Assembly (NCBI GenBank): GCA_016865035.1
Contig: CP018227.1
Span: 2,323,501-2,387,500 of the forward strand
Length of the DNA stretch: 64,000 bases
Source of the DNA: Kordiimonadales bacterium IMCC3096
GTDB lineage: Bacteria; Pseudomonadota; Alphaproteobacteria; Minwuiales; Minwuiaceae
Reading direction: 5' to 3'
A program made the position numbers and the translations under genes. The notes under the pieces were generated by a model, which worked only from the letters and a program-made list of their open reading frames with translations, did not search any database and was not told the DNA's origin. Positions 36,238 through 48,200 of the stretch are shown here, piece by piece (positions within the stretch are counted from its first letter, which is position 1; each line of letters opens with the position of its first letter).

Positions 36238-39200
36238 ATGTCGAAGAACGAATTCCCGCCACTTTCCGGTGACGGTGGAGCGACACCCGAGTTTGTTGCT
36301 GTCGTTGACGCGACGGGTCAGACCAGTCTTGTCATAGACCAGGGTCTGCTTCTGCTTACGGCGCAGTTCGTGCGTTCCGGTCCTGACCTGATTCTGGTGG
36401 GCAAGGACGGCAGCCGGGTCCTGGTGATCAATTTCTTCTCCACCGAGAACCCGCCCGATCTCTACACCCTGAACGGCGCCCGCATCGACGGCAGCCTGGC
36501 CGAACTGCTGTCCGGTCCCCGCGCCACGGGCCTGGCGCAGCAGGGTGACGGCGCACTTGGCGATCCCATTGGCGTTATCGAGCAGGCTGACGGGGCCGTC
36601 TTCGTCACCCGCGTGAATGGCACCCGCGAACAGGTCCAGGTCGGCGACCCGGTCTTCACCGATGACGTGGTGGAGACGTCGGAGGATGGCGCTGCGGGTA
36701 TCCGCTTCAATGACGACACGACATTCTCCATCGGCGGCGACGCCCGGATGGTGCTGGACGACTTCGTCTACGACCCGGCGGCGAACACGGGCAGCGCGGT
36801 GGTCAACGTGCTGCAGGGCTCGTTCTCGTTTGTCTCGGGCGCGGTGGCGAAGACCGGCGATGACGCGCTGACGGTGAAGACACCGGTGCTGACCATCGGT
36901 GTGCGCGGCACCTTCGTGGGCGGCAAGGGCGCGCAGGAGGGTGAGCAGTCGGAGGTCGTGAACCTGCCGCAGGAAGACGGCACGACGGGACGGATCTTTG
37001 TCTCGAACGCGGCTGGCGGTGTGGAACTGAACCAGGCGTTCGAGGGCACGCAGACGTCGAGCCAGTTCCAGGCTCCTGCAGCGCCGCGGATATTCAGCCG
37101 GACGGAGATTGAATCGAAGTTCGGCAATGCGCTGAGCAACCTGCCGGGGACGCCGCAGGTGGGTCAGAGCGGCAATGACAATGACTCCGGTGGTGACCGT
37201 CGTGGCGACGACGGCGGCGGCGCTGGGGGTGAGACGGAAGGTGAAGGCGAAGGAGACGCCGAGGGCGAGGGCGATGGAGAAGCCGCGGCCGAGGGCGAGG
37301 GTGAAGGCGAAGGCGACGGGGAAGAAGAGGGCGAGGGCGACGGCGAGGAAGAGGGCGACGGCGCTGACGGCGAAGGCGAAGGTGACGGCGGCCCGGATGG
37401 TGGCCCCGGGGGCGACGGCGGCCCTGAGGGCGAGGGCGGCGGCGAGGCCGACGGCGATGGTGGTCCGGATGGCGGACCGGATGGTGGTGCCGACGGCGAC
37501 GGCGGCTCCGAAGGTGACGGCGGTCCCGACGGCGACGGCGCCGATGGCGAAGGCGGCGGCGAGGATGGCGAGGGCGAGACCGGCGGTGGCGGCGGTGGCG
37601 GCGACGCCGAGAATGTGCCGGACGGCGGCGGTGCGACGGGCGGCGGCGCAACGGATGGTGGCACGGCTGACGGTGGCCCTGACGGCGGCGGTGGCTCAGG
37701 CGGCGGCGGATCAGATGGCGGGTCGGGTGGTGAAGGTGGCGGAACGGGTGCCGGGACCGGGACCCCTGGCACTGGTACGGGGACACCGGGTACTGGCACG
37801 GGGACACCGGGCACCGGCGCGGCAGGTACAGGTGGCCAGACCAACGACAATTTCACTAACCAGCAGAATAACATTCTTGGCTCCACGACCCCGCCGGCAG
37901 GCGGCGGAACGGGCGGGACGACTGGCGGGACCCAGGGCGGTACGGATCCACAGCCCAACACCAACAACAATGATGATCTGGTCATTGTTGTTGATCCGAA
38001 CGGATTCACCGGCGGCGGCGACAATGTCACGCTGGGCGGCGGCAACGACAATGTGAACGCGGCTGCCGGCAATGACACCGTTGACGGCGGTGCCGGCGAC
38101 GACACGATCGATGGCGGTGCGGGCAGCGACCGACTGTTCGGTGGGGCCGGCAACGACAGCCTGCTGGGTGGCGCAGGCAATGACACTCTGACCGGCGTCG
38201 ACGGCAATGACGTGGTGGATGGCGGCGACGGTACCGACGCCGTTGATTTCTCCGGCACGTCGAACGGTGTTGCCGCCAATCTGGTGACCGGTCGGGCGCA
38301 ATCGATCGGCGCCAACGAGGTCGACACGGATACCCTGATTGCGATCGAGGACATCACCGGTGGTGCCGGAGGCGACAGCCTGACCGGCAACGGAGTGGCC
38401 AACGTCCTGACCGGCAATGCCGGGAACGACACCCTGGTCGGCAATGCCGGTGCGGACAATCTGGTTGGTGGCGCCGGTGACGATGAACTGAACGGCGGTT
38501 CGGGCAACGACACGCTGAATGGCGGCACGGGCACTGACCGGGCGAGCTTCGCCGGCGAGACCTCCAGTGTGACCGTAAACCTGCTGACAGGCACGGCAAA
38601 CGGCGAGACCTCCGGCACGGACTCCCTGACCGGTATCGAGAATGTCACCGGCGGCGACGCGGGTGACCAGATCACCGGCGATACCCTTGGCAATGCGCTG
38701 GATGGCGGCGCAGGCAACGACAGCATCTTTGGCGGTGCCGGCGTCGACAGCCTGGATGGTGGCGCGGGCTCGGATTCACTGGATGGTGGCGCTGGCACTG
38801 ACGTGATCAGCGGCGGAGATGGCAACGACACCCTTCTGGGCGGTGCCGACGCGGACAGTCTGAGCGGCGACGCAGGCAATGACTCCCTGGACGGCGGTAC
38901 CGGCATCAACACGCTGGACGGCGGCGCGGGTGACGACACGGCACTCGGTGGTGCGGAATCCGACCAGATCAATGGCGGCGCGGGCGCGGACAGCCTGCTT
39001 GGCGCCGGCGGCGACGACCTGATTGCCGGTGGCGACGGAAATGACACGCTGACCGGCGGCGATGGCGCCGACTTCCTCAGCGGCGATGCTGATCTGTCCG
39101 GACAGACCATCTTTGGTGACGGGCACACACCGGCGACCGTGACGGTCTCGATTGCCAACGATGGCGGCGAGGGGTCGGTCCAGTTCATCTTCTTCACGCT

Positions 39201-42200
39201 GAGTGCGGAAACCGCCATCACCATCACCACCGATGGGCCGACGACGGATCCGGAAATCTTCCTGTTCAACGACGATGGCAGTCTGGACGCCGAGGACTTT
39301 CTGGCGTCTGACGATGACGACGGTCTGCCAGCAGGTTCGTTCAGCAATGCGATCATCAATACCGGCGACGAGATCGGTAATCTGCCCGCAGGTGACTATG
39401 TGCTTGCGGTCAGTGACTTCAGTCTTGATCTGGATGAGGCAGTTGCTGGCATCAATGATGAGGGCGGCAGTCTCAGTGAAGGCGACATTGCCGTCACTTT
39501 CCAGGTCACGACAGGGACGATTCAGGTAACGACCGGCGGCTCGGCTGCCGTCGGTATCGATCCCGGCAATGATCTCCTGATCGGCGGTGCGGGCAATGAC
39601 ACCCTGCAGGGCGGTGACGGGGACGACAGCCTGTCCGCAGGCGACGGTGATGATGCGCTGATCGGTGGCGCGGGCAATGACACGATCGATGGCGGCGCGG
39701 GCACGGACGCGGCTGATTTCTCCGATGCGGCTGCGGCGCTTGACGTCAATCTGGCGGCCGGGACGGTTACCGGCGACGGGAATGACCTGATCAGCAGTGT
39801 CGAGACCCTGGTCCTGTCCGGTGCCAGTGACACGGTCACCGGCGCGGCGGCTGCCGAACTAATCTTCGGCGGCGCTGGCGACGACACCATGAACAGCGGC
39901 GACGGCAACGACACGCTGAGCGGTGACGCTGGCGCGGACACGCTGTTCGGTGCCGCGGGCGCGGACCAGCTGTTCGGCGGTGCCGACGACGATTTCTTCG
40001 ACGGCGGCGCGGGCAATGACATCATCGATGGTGGTGCAGGTACCGACACGGCGCTGTTCACCTATGGCGGCGAGACCGGGGTCGTCGTCAACCTGACGGC
40101 CGGAACCGCGACGGACGAGTTCGGCAATACCGACCAGCTTGCCGGGATCGAGAATGTCACCGGCTCCGACTTCAGTGACCAGTTGACCGGCGATGCGCAG
40201 AACAACGTGCTGCGCGGTGGCATTGGCAACGACACCCTGCTGGGTGCCGGTGGCGCGGACACGCTTGATGGCGGCGCCGGGAACGATCTGCTCAACCTGC
40301 TGGCGGACGACACGACGACGGCGCTTGGTGGCGACGGCAATGATATCTTTGCGGTCAATGCAACGGTGCTCGGTGCGGAAGATGTGCTCGATGGTGGCGC
40401 GGGTGTCGATACCCTGGCCATCGAACTCGGCGGAACCATCGATGAGGCCGCGCTTTCAGGCGTGACGAACATCGAGACCCTGCTGCCGACAACGGATCAG
40501 GCCATCGACATCACCCTGTCCGATGCCATGATCGGTGCCGAGCAGACCCTGTTCGTGAACGGGTCGCTGCTTGTCTCGAACACCAGTACCCTGGTGGTCA
40601 ATGGCAGTGCCGAGCAGGAAGGCAACCTGAGCATTCAGGGTGGCGCGGCGGACGACGAACTGGACGGCGGCCAGGCTGCAGACACGCTGCGCGGCGGTGA
40701 TGGCACCGACACGCTGCAGGGTAACGGCGGGTCTGACGTCATCGACGGCGGTGCCGATTTCGACACGGCGTCGTTTGCCGATCTGAATCAGGCGGTCAAT
40801 GCCAGTCTGGTGACCAATACGGCGGTTTCCGGCAATGACACGGACACGCTTGTGGCCGTTGAGGGGCTGCTTGGCTCCGCCTTCAATGACACGCTGACGG
40901 CGGGTGCGGGCCAGGCGCATGATCTGGTCGGCGGGGCAGGCAACGATCTGCTGAACGCGGGCGACGGCACGATGTTCATCGATGGTGGTGTCGGTGACGA
41001 CACGGTCGTGGTGAACAATGCCGCGCTGGACGCCAATGATGTCCTGAAGGGCGGCGACGGCACGGATCTGCTGCAGGTTTCGGGTGGCGGCGACATTGGC
41101 GGCACGGCGCTGGACAGCGTCACCGGGTTCGAGAATGTCGAACTGCTGGATGATGCGGAGACGGATCTGACCCTGCGCAACGGCCAGATCAACAACTCGG
41201 GCACGATCGGTATCAATGCCTCAGCACTGGCGGCCGTCACGAGCGCGCTGTTCATTGACGCTGCACTGAAGTCGGATGCGGCGATCAATGTGGAGAGCGG
41301 CGCTGCCGATGACGTGATCTTGGGCAGCCAGGGCAATGACGTTGTTCAGGGCAACGCGGGCCAGGACGCGATCTTCGGCGGCGTCGGCGATGACACGCTG
41401 AGTGGCGGTGCAGGCACCGATCTGCTGCAGGGCGACGCGGGTGCGGACAACCTGGCCGGTGATGCGGGGCAGGATCTGCTTGCCGGTGGTGCCGGGGACG
41501 ACAGTCTTGACGGCGGCGCCGACCTGGATGTGGCGGATTTCTCCGATGCGGCATCCGGTGTCACGGTCGATCTGGGCGCGGGCACGGCGACAGGCGCGGA
41601 TTCCGGCACCGACACCCTGACGAACATCGAGATCGTTCAGGGCACCGCGCAGGCTGACGACATCAGCCTCGCTGATGGCATTGACGGCCAGGCGGCCGTT
41701 GGCGGTGCCGGCAACGACACGCTGACGGGCGGCGACAACGCCTCCGATGCGCTTCTGGGCCAGCTTGGCGATGACCTCATCAATGCGGGTTCGGGCAATG
41801 ACAATCTCGAAGGCGGCGGCGGCAACGACACGCTCTTCGGCGATGCGGGTGCGGACGAGCTTCAGGGCGATGCGGGCAACGACCTGCTGAATGGCGGCGC
41901 CGGCGACGACACTATCGAGGGCGACAGCGTTCCGGACGCGGATCTGGCGCTGACGTTCGACGGTATCGACGATTCCGCCATTCTGCCCGGTTTCACCGGA
42001 TTGTCAGGTACGGACGATGCGACGTTCGAGGCCTGGCTGGCGCCGGGTGCCGTGCAGGACATGGCGGTGTTCGACACCCGCGAGGATCCGCAGGGTGTTG
42101 AAACCGGACTGATGTTCGGTTTCCGCTCCGCGCAGGGCGAAGGGCTGGTTGCCGTGGCCCGTATCGCGGGCAATGGACAGGCGTTCGAGGTCACAAGTGA

Positions 42201-45200
42201 CCTGTTGGCGCCGGGGGCCGGAGCTGCCCAGCATTTTGCCGTGACCTTTGACCGTGACGGGCTGATGAGCCTGTTCGTCAATGGTGTCGCGAGCGGTGCG
42301 CCGGTGAACATCTCGGCCCTCAATGGTGTCGATATTTCCACGAATACGCCCCTGACACTCGGTGAATCGAACATCGACGATGCCTTCGGTCGGTTCCAGG
42401 GGACGATGGACGAGGCGCGGATCTGGTCCATCGTGCGTTCGGAGCAGGAGATTTCCGGCGCTCTGGACGATCTCCTCGTCGGCGACGAGGCTGGACTGGA
42501 GCTCTATCTCGATTTCGACGAGGAAGGCTTCAACTTTGCCCTCGACCAGACGGCAGATTCCGCCACCGCGGTCCTGCTTGGCGGCGTTGGCCGGGTGGAA
42601 TCCACAGCAGTCATCAATGACGTGACTTCGGGCAACGACACGCTGGAAGGCGGCGATGGCAGCGACATCCTGAATGGCGGTGACGGCATCGACGCGGCGT
42701 CCTTCGCCAATGACCCGAACGGTGTATTCGCGGAGCTGGTGGCGTTCGGCGCGACTGACGGTTTCGGCAATTTCGATACGCTCTCGGGCATCGAGAACCT
42801 GATCGGTTCGGCATTTGACGACACGCTGCAGGGCGGCGCGGGCGCGAACACGATCGAGGGCGGCGCGGGTGGTGACTCGTTGAGCGGCGGTCAGGGCAAC
42901 GATTCCCTGGACGGTGGTGCCGGTGACGACACCCTGGTCGGCGGCATCGGCGGCGAAGGTGATGACGTCCTGACAGGTGGTGACGGAACCGATACCGCCG
43001 ACTTCGGTGGCGCAGTCGAAGCGGTCAATGTCAACCTGGTGATCGGAACCGCGAATGGCGGCCAGGCTCTGGGCAACGACACGCTGTCGGGGATCGAGAA
43101 TGTCATCGCGACCGACTTCGCGGACAATGTGGTCGGCGATCTGGCCGACAATCTCTTCCAGTTGAACGACGGTGCCGACATCGGCGACGGCGGCTCTGGC
43201 AATGACACCCTGCTCGGCGGTGGCGGCAACGACGACCTTGCCGGTGACAGTGGTGCGGACATCCTGTCGGGTGGCGCGGGTGACGACACGCTGGCCGGCG
43301 ACGATGGCGCCGACAGCCTTGATGGTGGCGACGGTACGGATACCGCCGACTACATTGGCGACCTTGCCGGTGTGAACGTCGATCTCGCTGCCGGTACGGC
43401 GCTGGATGCGAGCGAATCCACAGATACCCTCACGGGAATCGAGAATGTCGAAGGCTCCGACTTCGATGACACGCTTGCTGGTGACGTTCAGGCGAACGTG
43501 CTGGGCGGCGGTGATGGCGCTGACAGCATCAGTGGTGCCGCAGGGGCGGATACCCTGTTCGGCGATCAGGGCAACGACACCCTCAGCGGCGGGGATGGTG
43601 ACGACTCCGTGGCCGGCGGGGACGGTGATGACCTGTTCGTGGCCGACGACGGGGTCGATGATCTCAGTGGCAATGCCGGTTCCGATACCCTGGCATTCAC
43701 GGGCGCGACGGAAGGCGTTGTCTTCGACATTGCGGCGCAGACACTGACCAACGACGGCTTTGGCAACACGGACACGGTCTTCTCGATCGAGAACGCCATC
43801 GGTTCGACCTTCGCGGACAGTTTCACGCTTGGTCTGGATGCCCAGGTTGCAGGCGGCGCGGGCGATGACCTGTTCACCGTCAATACGGGAATCGGCACCG
43901 GTGGCGTGATCAGCGATTTCACGGCTGGTACGGGAACAGAAGACGTCATCGACCTGTCGTCGTTCGGCTTCGGCAATCTGGCCGAGGTTCAGGCCGAGTC
44001 CAGCGACGACGGAACCAGCACCACGATCCAGCTCTCGGCCACCGATTCCATCCTGCTGACGGATGTACTGGTCGCGGATCTGGCGGATGACGACTTCATC
44101 TTCGGCAACAATGCCGACCAGTTCCCGGCCTTGCTTGAACTCGGTGCGGCAACCAGCGATGACGGCTTCCTGTTCGGCAATGCGACCGCGGAGTTCGGTT
44201 TCGGCAGTGCCATTGCGGGGATCGGCGATGTTTCCGGTGATGGCCTGGGCGATCTGCTGATCGGTTCACCCTATGGCAATGGCGGGGCAGGCGAGGCATT
44301 CGTGCTGTTCGGGGACGCAGCCCCGGGGTTCGTTCAGGTGCAGGACGGCAATCTTGCGGGTGACGGCTCCGGTTTCGGCATCACGGCGACGTCGGTCGGG
44401 CCGGGCGAGTATGCCGGCCGGGCGGTCGCCGCCATTGGTGATGTCAATGGTGACGGCTTCACTGACTTCGCTGTGGGCGGTCCGGGCGTCTACAATGGCT
44501 ATTATCGGGGCTCAGGTGCGATCGCGGTTGTCTTTGGCGATGCTGATGGTCTGAGTGGCGATCTCGACCTCGACAATCTGGATGGCACCAACGGTTTCTC
44601 GTTCTATTCCGGCTACTTCGGTCCGGAACAGTTGGGCGCTTCGATTTCCGGTGGCGGCGATCTGAATGGCGATGGTATCGACGATCTGGTTGTCGGTGCG
44701 CCTGGCACCAACGGGAGCCGGGGCGAGATCCTGATCGTCTTCGGATCGACCAACGGGTTCGTGGCGGATTTCTCGAGCGATGATATCGGAAATACAGTCG
44801 CCGGTACCACGGTGACGGGTGATACGGCCAGCGCACAATTCGGCTATTCCGTTGACATCATTGGTGATTTCGATGGGGACGGTTTCGACGACCTGGTGGT
44901 GGGCGAACCGTTCGGCAGTGCGGGCGGCAAGTCCTACGTCATCTTCGGTGCTGCCAATCTGACCATCGACACGACGATCACCAACGTGCTGGAAGGCTCG
45001 GCCCGTGCGATCGAGATAACGGCGGGCGAGTTCGCTGACCGGCTGGGCGAATCCGTCAGTGCGGCAGGTGATTTGAACAATGACGGCTTTGATGACCTGA
45101 TCATCGGGGCCAGCGGCACGGATGCCGGTCTGAACAATCGCGGCGCGGCGCACGTGGTGTTCGGCAGCGCCAATCCGCAGAATGTGGATGCGTCCCAGCT

Positions 45201-48200
45201 TGCGGTCGACGGTTTGCAGGGCTTCTCCATTCTGGGCGACACGGCCCTGGAACGGGTCGGCAACTCGGTTGACGGCGGTCGCGACGTGAACGGTGACGGC
45301 ATTGCCGACATCGTCGTAGGTGCCTATGACGCCGCTGGGACCGGTGAGGTCATCGTCATCTTCGGCAGCAGCAACGGGTTCGCCTCCAGCATTGCCCCCG
45401 GGGTTCTGGACGGGACCGACGGGCTGGTCATTCGCGGTGGCGGTGGTGTTACCGAAATCGGCGGCACTGTTGCGCTTGTCGAGGACGTGAACGGTGACGG
45501 CTTCGATGACATCGCATTCTCGTCCAGCGGCGGCTTCGTCTACAACGGTGGTGCGGCTGTCTATGACTCGACCTTCATCATCTTCGGGCGCGACAGTTCC
45601 GGCGAGGCGCTGGTGGGTGGGGCCGGCAACGACGATCTGACCGGCGACGAGAACGCCAACCTGCTGGTGGGCGCGCAGGGCAATGACACCCTTTCCGGTC
45701 TGGTCGGCAACGACGTGCTGCGTGGCGGTATCGGCGACGACAGCGCGGTGGGCGGTGACGGTGACGATCTGCTGGATGGTGGTGCGGGCGCCGACACGCT
45801 GATCGGTGGCGCGGGCGTAGATACGCTGCGTCCTGGCAGCAATGACGGCTCCGTCGGTGACTTCGTCCAGGCCGGTGTGGATGACAATCTGATCGTCTTC
45901 GATGCGCCGGGCGCGGGCTTCTTCATCGTCGACTATTCCGACCAGGTCAACGGCATCGTCGCCAACATCGGCGCTGTCGAGGGCACGGTCACCAAGATCG
46001 GCGGCACCGATACGCTGCAGGGCGTGAACCTGATCGACGGCACCGTCGGCGGCCTGCAGATCAATGGCGGCAGCGGCGCGGATGTCTTCACCGCGAACCT
46101 GCAGTCGAATGAGGAATTCATCCAGATCCGCGGCGGTGCGGGCAATGACACCATCACCGGCGGTGCCGGTTTCGACCGGCTCGACTATGTGGGTGCGGCC
46201 GCAGGCGTGAATGTCGACATTTCCCAGGGCCTGACGCTGGATGATGGTGACGGCGGCGTGGACACCTTCAGCCAGATCGACGAGGTGCGCGGTTCGGACA
46301 ACAGCGACACGCTGACGGGTTCCGAGAACAATGACCGCTTCATCACCCGGCAGGGCGATGACACGGTTGATGGCGCGGGCGGCTTCGACCTGGTGCGCTA
46401 TGACCGCAGCAACATCGAGAACGTGAACGTAGACCTGTCGGCCAATACCGCGACCGTTCAGTTCGTGGGGGCACTGGGCACCGCGACAGACACGCTGCTG
46501 AACATCGAGTCCATTCGCGGCTCCCGCACCGGCAACGACACGCTGACCGGTGACGCGCTGGCGAACCTGCTCGACGGACGTGGCGGTAATGACCTCATCG
46601 ACGGCGGCGACGGCAACGACACGCTGCTGGGCGGCGATGGCGACGACACGCTGCTGTCGGGCACGAACGACGGCAACGGCGATCTGCTGAACACAGGCGC
46701 GGGCAACGACCTGGTCTCCTTCGTCAATCCGGGTGGGGGCTTCTTCATCCTGGACTACACAGCCGAGACAACGGGAATTGTCGGCAACATCGGCAACACC
46801 GATGGCACCATTGCCAAGGCCAGCGGCACGGACACCCTGCAGGGTGTGGATCTGATTGACGGCATCCTGGGCGGACTGCAGGTGCTGGGCGGTACCGGCG
46901 ACGATGTCATCACTGTCGATCTGCTGGACGCCAATGAGTTCTTCCAGTTCCGTGGCGGCGCCGGCAATGACACGATCACGGGCGGCGGTGGCTTCGACCG
47001 TCTGGACTATGTCGGTGCGGCTGGGGGTGTGACCATCGATATCGCCGCCGGAGTGACCACCGATGATGGCGATGGCGGCACCGACAGCTTCAGCCAGATC
47101 GACGAGTTCCGCGGCTCCGACAATGCCGACAGCTTCATCGGGTCGGCAGGGGATGATCGCTTCATCACCCGGCGGGGCAACGATACGGTTGACGGTGGCG
47201 ACGGCTTCGATCTGGTGCGCTATGACCGGGCCAATATCGACTTCGTGGATGTGGATCTTTCCGCCGAAGTCGCCAATGTGCGGTTCACGGGCAATCAGTT
47301 CGATACCGTCGACAGCCTGATCAGCATCGAATCGATCCGTGGCTCGCGTACCGGCAGTGACACGATTGCCGGTGATGCCAACGACAACCAGCTTGACGGA
47401 CGCGGTGGCGATGACATCCTGAGCGGCGGCCTGGGCGACGACACGCTGATCGGCCGTGACGGGACGGACAGCATCGACGGCGGCGACGGCTTCGACATCT
47501 ACGTCGCATCCGACGGCACGGAAGGCGTCATCGTCGATCTGACGCTCGGCACTGTGACCAACGACGGTTTCGGCAATGTGGAGACCGTGACCGGCATCGA
47601 ACTGGTCGTCGGCTCCGATCAGGGTGACCAGTTCACCTTCGGCTCCGGGACGGGTTTCACCGGCAATGCCGGGGATGACCTGTTCATCGCTGTCGGACGC
47701 ATGGGCGTGGGCAACTTCATTTCGGACTTCACGGCCGGTGCCGCCACCGATGACGTGGTGGATGTGTCCGAGTTCGGCTTCCTGAATTTCTCGTCCCTGC
47801 TGCAGGTCGCCAGCGATGATGGCACCGACACCACGCTGCAGCTTGGCCTCTCGGATTCCCTCGTTCTCCAGAATGTGCTGGTCGCCGACCTGGCCGCAGA
47901 TGACTTCATCTTTGCGGATGCACAACCGATTGACCCGCTGCTCGACCTGCGGGACGACTTCGACGCCACTTCCGGGTTCATCTTCGCCAACCCGGACACC
48001 AACGAGAAGTTCGGTCAGGCGATCGACGGTATCGGCGACATCAACGGAGACGGCCTGGACGACATTCTGGTCGGTGCCAGCTATGGCAGTACCAACGCAC
48101 AGCTGACCGGCGAGGCCTTCGTGCTGTTCGGTGACAGCACACCGCAGTTCGTCGAGAGTGCCGGCGATCTGGACCTGGGTGGACGTGGCTTCGAGCCCTA

